In this document: piece by piece, positions 1-6,458 of the stretch
How the letters are laid out: every line of letters starts with the position of its first letter
How positions within the stretch are numbered: position 1 is the first letter of the stretch
NCBI GenBank assembly: GCA_041484845.1
Contig: JBGPIK010000327.1
Location: 1-7,747 of the forward strand
DNA: 7,747 nucleotides
From: JBGPIK01 sp041484845
GTDB taxonomy: Bacteria > Desulfobacterota > Binatia > UBA9968
Direction: 5' to 3'
The notes under the pieces: model-generated
Database searches by the model: none
What the model saw: the letters and a program-made list of their open reading frames with translations, nothing else
What the model was told of the DNA's origin: nothing
Position numbers and translations under genes: made by a program

Positions 1-2742
1 AAACTCTTTGAAAATGCGCTCTAGATTTTGCGGGTCAATACCAACTCCGGTGTCCGAAACACTAAACTGAACACGGTCTTGCCCGCAAACGTTTCGGACC
101 CGCACTTCAATAGAGCCTCGCTCCGTAAACTTGAACGCATTGCCGATAAGATTTTGCAGGATTTCTTCGACTTTGATCGGATCGGTCATCAACGGCGGAA
201 TATCGTCTTCAATGCACCACCGGACCTGCAAATGGTTATCCCGGTTGATCTGCTCCACGTGTGTGCGCGCATGGGCGATAATTTCATCGACTTCGACCGT
301 GCTGATATCGACCGACATTTTCTTTGCATCGAGCCGTGAGAGCGCCAGTACACCATTAATCATTTTTAACAGAACCCGGGCATTGCGCGAAGTCTTTTGC
401 AGGGCGTCCTTTTGTTCCGCGTTAACATCACCGAAAAATCCGTCGCGAGTCAAATCCGAGTTGCCAATGATGATGTGGAGGGGCGTCCGGAGTTCATGCG
501 ACATCGCGGCGATGAATTCCGATTTAGCGCGGGTCGCTTCCCGGAGCTCCTGGTTTGTTTTCGCCAGCTCAGAAGTCGTTTCCTGAACCTGCCCGAACAA
601 GATGGCATTTTCGGCTGCGACGCCGATTTCCTGAGCGATGGATTCCAGCAGTTGCAACTCGTCGGGCGCAAAATAACGTTTTGTTCGATTGGCAACGTGC
701 AGAGTTCCGACAACCTCACCCTTTGCGCGAATGGGAAAGACGCTGGCCGCCTCGAATCCCAGGGCAAGTACCTTTCCTCCTCGACTGAGTTCCCGATACC
801 GGGCGTCATCTTGAACACTTTCGAAAACCAAGCGCTGTCCTGTCTTCATGACCTCGCCGCTGATTCCCTTATCGAGTCCGCGGATCGCCATGTTTCGCGC
901 CGTAGCGTCGTCAAGGCCCTTGTACGCTCTTAAATGTAACTGGCCGTCCTTCGGTTCCAACTGGTAAATCCATGCGGCATCGAACTCGAGCGCTTCGGCT
1001 ATTTTTTTAACTGCGTCCCGGAGAATGATGTCAAGATCCAAGGATCGACTGACCGCCGCCCCGATTCTGTTAAGCACAGCGAGATGCTGGGCCCTTGTTC
1101 TGGCTTCCTCATAAAGAGTCGCTTTTTCGATTGCGACACCGATTTGTTCAGCCATCGATTGGAGCAAGCGGATTTCATCGGCACTTAATTTCCGCGGCTT
1201 TTCCGCATTGAAAAGTATGGTCCCAAAGATGCGCGATCGGCTCTTGATCGGAAAAACCGCAAAAAAGCACAGCCGTGCCCGCTCTGCGGCGCGGGTCGTG
1301 CTCCGCGCCTGGTAGCGAGGATCGCTATTGAGATCTTCGAAGATCAAGGTCTCGCCCGATTCCGCAACGTGGCCGATATTGCTCTCTCCACGCTTGAAAA
1401 TACGGACCCCTGCCCAGTGTTCAGGGTTTAGAGCAAAAGAGGCTCGCTGCACCAGCTGGTCTTTCGCTTTATTAAAAAGGAAAACTCGCGTGGCGTCGAA
1501 GTGAAAAATCTCCGTGATTTGTTTTATCACTTGATCGAGAACCGAGTCGATTTCCAGAGACTGGTTAATCGTTGTCGTGACGTCGTGAAGAGCGGAAATT
1601 TCCTGCGTCCGCTGCTGCACTTGTTGCTCCAGCGTGGCGTAGGAATTCTGCAGTGCCTCGGTCATCCTGTTAAAATCGTCGGCGAGTTCCTCGATTTCAT
1701 CGCCCGTCTTGATGTCGGTTCGATGATCCAAACGGCCGTGACGGACATTCTCCACGTCTTTGCGCAATTGTTGTATCGGTTTGGTAATTCTTCGGCTGAC
1801 CCACACGATAATGACAGCGCCGACCATCAGCCCCACGCCAAGTAGCAAAACTGCATAGCGATGGAGCCGTTCCAGGTCAGCGAGCGCAATCTCGACGGGT
1901 TCCTCCACAACAACACCCCAACCCAACTCGGGCATCGGTGCATAAGTACTCAGGACGCGTCTTCCCGCGATACCCGGTCCCTCTTGGGCAGGCTCCGGAT
2001 CCTTGGAATGGCTTCGCAGGAGACGTTGTACCTTCGGAATCTGATGGAGTTCCAAACCGCGCAAAACCAACGAGGGATCAGGATGGGCGATCAGTTTTCC
2101 GCCTTCATCGATGAGGTACGAATAACCGGCGGTCCCGAAAGTGCCTGACCCAATGACCTCCCAAAGAAATTTCAAATTCGCGCTTACAATCAAAGCGCCG
2201 ATAACCTTACGTGGTCCGCTCTTTAGCGGGACGGCGATCGTCACGTAGGGCTCTGCTTGCTTCGATGTCCGCACGGGACTGATGTAGTAATCCGCTTTAA
2301 CGGTATTTCGAAACGCCGTGGATTGGCTTTCGTTTCGGAGATCGGAGGATAGATAGACCTGCTTCTCTGAAAGTTTAAGTAGCTCCACGCCGCGATCGTT
2401 TAAAATCGCAAATTCGTCGAATGAACGGTCATTCTTAATTAATAACGATCCCAGCAGTTTCTGCTCTATTGAACCCATGGGATAAAGACTCATGGCGACT
2501 GCGGTGTCCTGTAGTCGTTCTATCTTTCGATCAATAAAATTTTCGATCCGACGTGCTGTCCGGGATGCCACCTCCGTTTGTAGATGCCCTGCGGCATTCT
2601 TAATCTCGCGCCGGGTGTAGATCGAACCGGCAATGGTATTAATGACCAGAGCCGCGCCCAAAAGGGCCAGACCCCAAGCCATCAAGCGCCGTCTAATCGT
2701 GCCCCGGCGTCGTACAGTAATATTTGTTTGCCCGCGAAACAT
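1..2742 (-). CDS. Membrane sensor histidine kinase, dCache-HAMP-GAF-GAF-HisKA-HATPase (partial, C-terminus beyond window)
   Basis: The frame is open for 914 codons from ATG at 2742 to the window edge, so the stop lies outside. Domains by residue: short basic N-terminus; membrane helix about 20-40; periplasmic dCache-like sensor about 41-295, with the typical SYLIDEGGKLIAHPDPS segment near 208-224; second helix about 296-316; HAMP about 316-370; a heptad-like linker; GAF about 395-540; second GAF about 560-710; HisKA with phospho-acceptor His749 in MSHELRTP; and an ATPase domain with N-box Asn868 (NLIGNAFKFT), G1 box DTGVG at 897-901 and FKEF as the last residues seen. It should autophosphorylate on His749 and pass the phosphate to a response regulator; no receiver domain or regulator is visible. 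It starts 8 bp after the binding-protein gene with only a weak Shine-Dalgarno, suggesting translational coupling. The ligand is unknown; adjacency suggests the cognate binding protein or its ligand. Confidence 0.93.
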   Translation of the reverse strand, partial: MFRGQTNITVRRRGTIRRRLMAWGLALLGAALVINTIAGSIYTRREIKNAAGHLQTEVASRTARRIENFIDRKIERLQDTAVAMSLYPMGSIEQKLLGSLLIKNDRSFDEFAILNDRGVELLKLSEKQVYLSSDLRNESQSTAFRNTVKADYYISPVRTSKQAEPYVTIAVPLKSGPRKVIGALIVSANLKFLWEVIGSGTFGTAGYSYLIDEGGKLIAHPDPSLVLRGLELHQIPKVQRLLRSHSKDPEPAQEGPGIAGRRVLSTYAPMPELGWGVVVEEPVEIALADLERLHRYAVLLLGVGLMVGAVIIVWVSRRITKPIQQLRKDVENVRHGRLDHRTDIKTGDEIEELADDFNRMTEALQNSYATLEQQVQQRTQEISALHDVTTTINQSLEIDSVLDQVIKQITEIFHFDATRVFLFNKAKDQLVQRASFALNPEHWAGVRIFKRGESNIGHVAESGETLIFEDLNSDPRYQARSTTRAAERARLCFFAVFPIKSRSRIFGTILFNAEKPRKLSADEIRLLQSMAEQIGVAIEKATLYEEARTRAQHLAVLNRIGAAVSRSLDLDIILRDAVKKIAEALEFDAAWIYQLEPKDGQLHLRAYKGLDDATARNMAIRGLDKGISGEVMKTGQRLVFESVQDDARYRELSRGGKVLALGFEAASVFPIRAKGEVVGTLHVANRTKRYFAPDELQLLESIAQEIGVAAENAILFGQVQETTSELAKTNQELREATRAKSEFIAAMSHELRTPLHIIIGNSDLTRDGFFGDVNAEQKDALQKTSRNARVLLKMINGVLALSRLDAKKMSVDISTVEVDEIIAHARTHVEQINRDNHLQVRWCIEDDIPPLMTDPIKVEEILQNLIGNAFKFTERGSIEVRVRNVCGQDRVQFSVSDTGVGIDPQNLERIFKEF

Positions 2743-2750
2743 CGATGCGA

Positions 2751-3791
2751 TTACTCTATAACCTCATCCGCGCGCAAGAGCATCGTTTTGGGAATCTTGA
2801 GGCCGATGGCCTTCGCCGTCTTTAAGTTTAAAGACAATTTGATCTTGTCCGGCAGCTCGATGGGCAAATCCGCCGGCTTGGCGCCCTTCAGTATCTTGTC
2901 CGCCAAAACGGCGCCCTGCTTACCCAACGCGGCGTAGTCGGAAGCGTAGGTTGCCAGGCATCCGCGATTGACGTTCACCAGTAACGCCGTGATGGTTGGC
3001 AACTTCTCCTTGATAGCCTGCTTGACCACCCAATCAATACCCGCGGTCACGACAGTGTCTGCGGGGCTGAAAATCGCGTCGTAGCGTTTGCGTGTGATCG
3101 TCTCGACCGCGGAAGCGATTTCATCGACATTGCGCACATGAAGTTCCGAGATCGCAAACCGCAATTTTACCGCCGCCTCCCGGTTTTCTTCGACGATCAT
3201 CCGGTAATTCACCCCTTTCGGGTCTACCGGCATCACCATTCTTCTCGCGCCGGGGACAAGCTCTCTTAGCAATTCAAAGCGCTTCGCCGTGAGATCCAAT
3301 GACGCCGAACTGATCCCTGCTAAATTTTTTCCGGAACCGCTGAAGCCTTTGACCAGCAGTTGGGTATTGGCAGCGCTCAGAAACACCACTGGAATCCGCG
3401 TGCCTTCGGTGGCCTTTGCCGCCGCCACCGTGGCCGTCGTTGAGGTGGTCACAATCATGTCGACTTTATCTTGCACAAGTTTTTGCGAAACGGCTATTAG
3501 CTGTTCCGCGTTGCCTCGGGAATCGTGATACTCGTAGCGTATGTTCTGGCCTTCCTTGTACCCCAACTCCGCCATGCGGCTTTTAAATCCTTGAACCGCG
3601 TCGATAAATTGATCGGCCGTATTCAGCGACCCGATCGTGAGAATTTTTTCCGTGGCGGCGGCGTTCGTTATAGAGATGATCCCCATCAATGTCATTATGG
3701 CGACGCTCCATAATTTTGTGTGAATCACGGCGCCTCTTGCGTGCGCGCGAAAAATTGCTTTTCCGACACCCTGCATCCAATGACAATTCAT
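2751..3791 (-). CDS. ABC_sub_bind-family periplasmic substrate-binding protein, orphan
   Basis: This 346-aa protein has the fold and signatures of the ABC_sub_bind family (PF04392; type I periplasmic-binding fold): LTIGSLNTADQF at the first strand, MAELGYKEGQNIRYEY, a VDMIVTTSTTAT segment, and the characteristic tail NLKTAKAIGLKIPKTMLLRA. A signal peptide is visible: after an unusually long polar start of about 26 residues there is a hydrophobic stretch at about 28-42 and an Ala-rich cleavage region near 43-47. The ATG at 3791 is chosen because a strong Shine-Dalgarno lies 8 nt upstream. A GTG at codon 22 would give a more ordinary signal peptide and is a possible second start. No permease or ATPase gene is adjacent. 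It sits between the HTH gene (5-bp gap) and the sensor kinase (8-bp gap), so a role as a sensory co-receptor is at least as likely as transport. The ligand cannot be read from the sequence; relatives bind amino-acid-like or aromatic compounds. Confidence 0.9.
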   Translation of the reverse strand: MNCHWMQGVGKAIFRAHARGAVIHTKLWSVAIMTLMGIISITNAAATEKILTIGSLNTADQFIDAVQGFKSRMAELGYKEGQNIRYEYHDSRGNAEQLIAVSQKLVQDKVDMIVTTSTTATVAAAKATEGTRIPVVFLSAANTQLLVKGFSGSGKNLAGISSASLDLTAKRFELLRELVPGARRMVMPVDPKGVNYRMIVEENREAAVKLRFAISELHVRNVDEIASAVETITRKRYDAIFSPADTVVTAGIDWVVKQAIKEKLPTITALLVNVNRGCLATYASDYAALGKQGAVLADKILKGAKPADLPIELPDKIKLSLNLKTAKAIGLKIPKTMLLRADEVIE

Positions 3792-3796
3792 AGTCG

Positions 3797-3997
3797 CTAC
3801 CTCTCCTCTGTGCTGTTTGAATTTGATGCCGTGCCGCTGGGCACTGAGATCAAGCCGATGATCTCGCTCTTGTTAAAACGCCATCCTCCACCAAATTTTC
3901 TCCCCGGCAAGTAGCCTTGTTTAACCAACTTGTAGACCGTCCGGGGATGTAGTTGTAAAAGATTGGCAACTTGCGATGCCGTGAGGATCTCGTCCAT
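3797..3997 (-). CDS. Excisionase/MerR-type helix-turn-helix DNA-binding protein, 66 aa
   Basis: This small protein carries one winged-HTH domain of the HTH_17/excisionase type. LTASQVANLLQLHPRTVYKLV (helix-turn-helix) runs over about residues 5-25, followed by the wing PGRKFGGGWRFNKSEI, as in phage Xis proteins and many small BldC-like regulators. The tail is short and polar (Ser/Asn/Thr-rich) with no effector domain. The start is ATG at 3997, with Shine-Dalgarno GGGAGGG 9 nt upstream; a TTG six codons earlier would overlap that site and is rejected. It is the first gene of a tight operon with the binding protein and kinase. There is no integrase or phage gene nearby, so it is more likely a local transcription regulator than a recombination directionality factor. 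It could bind the palindrome at 4170-4194, but nothing shows that directly. Confidence 0.88.
   Translation of the reverse strand: MDEILTASQVANLLQLHPRTVYKLVKQGYLPGRKFGGGWRFNKSEIIGLISVPSGTASNSNSTEER
3800..3808 (-). promoter_or_regulatory. Ribosome binding site of the binding-protein gene, embedded in the end of the HTH gene
   Basis: On the minus strand GAGGAGAGG is followed directly by the TAG stop of the HTH gene, and then by the ATG at 3791. The site is made from the last codons of the upstream gene, a layout typical of translational coupling. It decides in favour of the ATG at 3791 over the internal GTG. Confidence 0.75.
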
Positions 3998-4006
3998 AAA
4001 CGTATG

Positions 4007-4013
4007 CCCTCCC
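4007..4013 (-). promoter_or_regulatory. Ribosome binding site that fixes the HTH gene start
   Basis: GGGAGGG on the minus strand lies 9 nt before the ATG at 3997. The longer TTG-started reading would place this site inside the coding region, so the shorter 66-aa product is preferred. Confidence 0.7.
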
Positions 4014-4048
4014 AAGATTTTCCTTAACTATCGTGGACAGGGTGTAGG

Positions 4049-4063
4049 GCAGGAATTATGCCA
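4049..4063 (-). promoter_or_regulatory. Candidate sigma-54 (-24/-12) promoter of the HTH-SBP-kinase operon
   Basis: On the minus strand the sequence reads TGGCAT-N5-CTGC, with the invariant GG and GC dinucleotides ten bases apart, as in the RpoN consensus TGGCAC-N5-TTGC. The expected start of transcription is near 4037, about 40 nt before the HTH start codon. There are mismatches (T for C after TGGCA; C for the first T of TTGC), and a 15-base match by eye can arise by chance. I found no convincing -35/-10 pair in the same gap. Confidence 0.4.
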
Positions 4064-4169
4064 ATGATCCCTAGCGTAGAAAAATGCGGAAGGTATTGTA
4101 TTTATGTGACTTTTGACAGTACCTGCGGAAGCGATGCGTAAGGAAAAAATTACCGCCAGAGTCGAATTT

Positions 4170-4194
4170 TGACCAAGATGGACCAAAATGGTCA
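4170..4194. promoter_or_regulatory. 25-bp composite palindrome, candidate operator or enhancer site
   Basis: The plus strand reads TGACCA-N3-TGGACCA-N3-TGGTCA. The outer arms are perfect inverted repeats, and the central TGG-A-CCA is itself symmetrical about the same centre (4182), so 18 of the 25 positions form nine perfect symmetric pairs. It lies 173 bp upstream of the HTH start codon and about 106 bp upstream of the sigma-54-like element, within the usual range for an upstream activator site, and 33 bp beyond the end of the ArsA remnant. The inner GACCA-AAA-TGGTC could form a very short hairpin, but no clear T-run follows on either strand, so a terminator is less likely. Confidence 0.5.
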
Positions 4195-4226
4195 TAAATC
4201 AGATGGGGATTCACAAAAAATGGCAG

Positions 4227-4880
4227 TCAGCCCATGAGCTTTCGGGCCGCCTCTTGGAGCATCTGGATGCCACGAACCTCGTGGTCGAACAGTGGAATTA
4301 GGGCACGAACCGCGCCATCAAACTTCTCCCAAATCGTGTTCATATATTCTTCCTGCATGCGAACCCGATTCAGGACAAACTCACGTGAGTCTTGCCCCAA
4401 CGCTGCTTTATCTGGAAGCATGTTTACGATGACTCCGCCGACGGGTATACCGAAATCAACCACCCGATGAAGCGCGAAATGACCGCAATGGGCAACGCCT
4501 CCGGCAGGGTCACAAAAAAGAATGCGGTTCTTTCACTATCGGTAAGCCGTTGTCGTGCCTGCGCCATTCTCTCCCGTAACTGAAGCAGATAGCCCATCAA
4601 AGGGTCCTCTTCCTTCTTTTTGCTAAACGACAGCATAACGCGCAGAGTACGCGCCTCTTCGCGCGATTTGAGCATCCTGTCGACCCACAAGGAATAAACC
4701 TTAGACATGCCGAGGAGACGACGCGCATTAGCGGTGGGAGCGGTATCGAATACGTAAAGATCGTAGTCGTCCTTCAGCATCAGATCCACCATATTCTCGA
4801 ACATCGCGGACTCTTCAAAGGCGGGATTCATCGTTGCCGACTCCACAAAGTCATCCGCATTCGTGCTGATATCGGCAATC
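4227..4880 (-). pseudogene. ArsA-type (anion-transporting/GET3-like) ATPase, C-terminal remnant with frameshift
   Basis: In one frame the fragment reads STNADDFVESATMNP, ENMVDLMLKDDYDLYVFDT and ERTAFFFVTLPEALPIAV. It continues in the next frame, from about 4463, as DFGIPVGGVIVNMLPD and EVRGIQMLQEAARKLMG to the TGA at 4227. These are the middle and C-terminal parts of the ArsA ATPase family. The frames meet at about 4455-4460, where one base (or four) appears to be missing just after the FIGW codons. The N-terminal third or so, including the GGxGKT P-loop, is absent because the homology starts abruptly at about 4880, next to an unrelated membrane-protein scrap. The product would not bind or hydrolyse ATP. 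Intact relatives act in arsenite extrusion or membrane-protein targeting; which one this was cannot be said. Confidence 0.8.
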
Positions 4881-4956
4881 GAAGAGAATAATAGGGCGGC
4901 AGAATTGGCACCCCAAGGAGATCGCCCATGGTGATAAGAATGAAAAGATGCTCCAC
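4879..4956 (-). pseudogene. Scrap of a small membrane protein of unknown function
   Basis: In a frame different from both neighbours, starting at GTG 4956, the minus strand reads VEHLFILITM and then GDLLGVPILPPYYSLR. This is a hydrophobic stretch ending in a proline/tyrosine turn, after which the similarity stops at the ArsA junction. I believe the motif belongs to a short conserved membrane protein, but I cannot name the family with confidence. Only about 26 codons remain, with no recognisable start site. It is too short to be functional and could be a chance hydrophobic frame. Confidence 0.35.
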
Positions 4957-5767
4957 GCTGGCCCGGCTGAGCCGATCCGGCATAGCAGAAAACACTGATG
5001 GCGATGGCCCAAAAGAACAAACTCGGCATGATTTTCGCCCCTGCGCCCTTGAAGCCGGCTAACGTCGGATCGAAGTAGGTTGCCAAAGGCGCGCCATGCG
5101 TCCAAGCATTTAGCCCATCATTCAATTCTTTGAACCATGCCTCGCTCGCATGGCCGGTCATAATGGCGATCAAGTTGATGCCATCCGTCACAAAGGTTGC
5201 CGGCACTAAACCGACGCGCCAGCGATACAGCATCTGCCCCCGCAGCCCCATGATGACGAGCAGGATCATACCCCAGATGGGTTCGTGGCTGAGTTTCCAT
5301 CACGCTCGCCATATTTTCCACGAACGCGCCGGCCACCAGCAAGAGATAGAAGAACACAAAGAGGAAGAGAATGGTGCGCGTCCGCGGCGAGATCAGACGG
5401 TGCGCAACGGCGGAAAGGCTATGGCCTTCATTACGCACCGACAGCACAATGGCCGTGCAGTCGCTCTGACCCAACCCATGAACGCGACACCGCCGATGAG
5501 CCAAATCATGGCCGGCAACCAACCCCACAACGTTGTAGCGACGATGGCTCCGACAATCGGACCGGCGGCGGCGATGGACTTGAAGTGATAGCCGAACAGA
5601 ATATTCTTATTGGTCGGCATGAAATCCACGCCGTCCATATAAAGCGTCGCCGGCGTGGCGCGTTTGGGGTCCGACTGAATGACGTTACGGTCTATCCGGC
5701 GCGCGTAGCGCGTGTACGTTAGACAGACTGTAACGGCGCCTAAGATAACCGCGATCAGCGCGTTTAC
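4957..5767 (-). pseudogene. cstA: CstA-family carbon starvation permease, N-terminal remnant, multiply disrupted
   Basis: The remnant is read in three frames. Frame one (5767 to about 5469) has RATPATLYMDGVDFMPTNK and LFGYHFKSIAAAGPIVG, the signature start of CstA peptide/pyruvate-type permeases. Frame two (about 5467-5280) has IVLSVRNEGHSLSAVAHR and a membrane helix. Frame three (about 5280-4965) has MLYRWRVGLVPATFVTDG, ATYFDPTLAGFKGAG and SLFFWAIAISVFCYAGS. Both frame changes fit loss of one C: GTCCAG to GTCAG near 5468, and a C-run at 5279-5281. The expected start codon (before AACGCGCTG, encoding NAL) is GTA at 5765-5767, with AGGAG 10 nt upstream, so initiation is probably lost too. About 270 residues remain of a family usually 480-700 long; the rest is deleted. 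It followed the methyltransferase gene by 19 bp, suggesting former co-transcription. Confidence 0.78.
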
Positions 5768-5786
5768 GTCTTGCGTTCTCCTACGG

Positions 5787-6359
5787 TTACTTCTTGCCCG
5801 CGTCGACCTGCCAGAGATAAAGCGTATGTTCCCAGGTCGAACCGTCTTTGATGGTTTCGGTTTTCAACGGCTTCCAATCACCCATATCGAAATCATGCGA
5901 TACCACCCGCGAGCCGGGCTTCATCTGTTTCCAGATATTAGGCCGAATCATCAAGTTAACCTCGGGCAGCAGATACATCGTCAGCACGGAAGCCTGGGAC
6001 AGGTCGACGTTCCGTATATCCTGCTGACGAATCTCTACTAGATTGCCCACGCCGGCCTTCTTGATATTCTCCGCGGACTCTTTGATTCGCTCGGGGTCAA
6101 TCTCAAATCCGATCGCCTTAACGCCATACTTCTTAGCAGCGGTTATCACGATGCGACCGTCGCCGGAACCCAGATCGTAAACGACATCCCCTTTTTTGAC
6201 TTGGGCCAATTCCAACATGCGATCAACAACTTCTTGGGGCGTTGGAACGTAAGGGACGATTTTGCCCTCTTGCGCTTCAGCCAATTTTAAATTTTGCACG
6301 ACGGGCTGCATAAATACTGTCATGATAGCGAGGAACATAAAACGCACGAATTTGTTCAT
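5787..6359 (-). CDS. Exported class I SAM-dependent methyltransferase
   Basis: This 190-aa protein has an N-terminal signal peptide or anchor (basic MNKFVR, hydrophobic 7-21, possible cleavage after AEAQ near residue 30), then a seven-stranded methyltransferase core. Motif I is VVYDLGSGDGRIVI at about 59-72; the acidic residue that holds the SAM ribose is Glu86 in IGFEIDPER; a QQDI motif lies at 112-115; and the late SHDFDMGDWKP block is at 154-164. The leading VPYVPTPQEVV and the DLGSGDGR motif resemble the FAM173/ATPSCKMT lysine methyltransferase group, so a protein substrate is possible but unproven. The start is supported by AGGAGGG 4 nt upstream. It lies 99 bp after the hydrolase gene and 19 bp before the cstA remnant. 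Export is odd for a SAM-dependent enzyme; membrane anchoring facing the cytoplasm is an alternative. A weak TTGACG-N17-CTAGTT sequence in the upstream gap is not strong enough to call a promoter. Confidence 0.87.
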   Translation of the reverse strand: MNKFVRFMFLAIMTVFMQPVVQNLKLAEAQEGKIVPYVPTPQEVVDRMLELAQVKKGDVVYDLGSGDGRIVITAAKKYGVKAIGFEIDPERIKESAENIKKAGVGNLVEIRQQDIRNVDLSQASVLTMYLLPEVNLMIRPNIWKQMKPGSRVVSHDFDMGDWKPLKTETIKDGSTWEHTLYLWQVDAGKK

Positions 6360-6458
6360 GATACCCTCCTACTCAGTCTTTGAATCGAGCCCTTGGAAAC
6401 TAGCCGAACTGCTTCTCACCCGTCAAGCGCACCGACTTAGCCGGATCTTGCGCACTGC

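Noticed and set aside
28..2148. Several open frames on the plus strand opposite the sensor kinase (for example at 28-339, 397-933, 1501-1845, 1861-2148).
   Set aside because: They lie antisense to a continuous 914-codon kinase frame with clear domains, have no recognisable motifs, and are normal shadows of a coding strand.
3998..4015. Longer HTH protein starting at TTG 4015.
   Set aside because: It would include the Shine-Dalgarno GGGAGGG inside the coding sequence; the ATG at 3997 is ideally placed after it.
3797..4015. The Xis-like HTH protein as evidence of a prophage or integrative element.
   Set aside because: No integrase, attachment repeat, tRNA or phage gene is visible, and the gene is tightly coupled to a binding protein and kinase.
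4113..4141. Plus-strand TTGACA (4113-4118) as a -35 box.
   Set aside because: At 17 bp spacing the next hexamer is GCGTAA, a poor -10, and no plus-strand gene follows.
4181..4193. GACCA-AAA-TGGTC as an intrinsic terminator of the ArsA remnant.
   Set aside because: The stem is only five pairs with low GC content and no U-run follows directly; the wider 25-bp symmetry fits a protein-binding site better.
5130..5722. Plus-strand frames of about 150 codons at 5130-5588 and 5285-5722.
   Set aside because: They are antisense to the CstA remnant, rich in Arg/Ala/His as shadow frames are, and lack any family signature or ribosome binding site.
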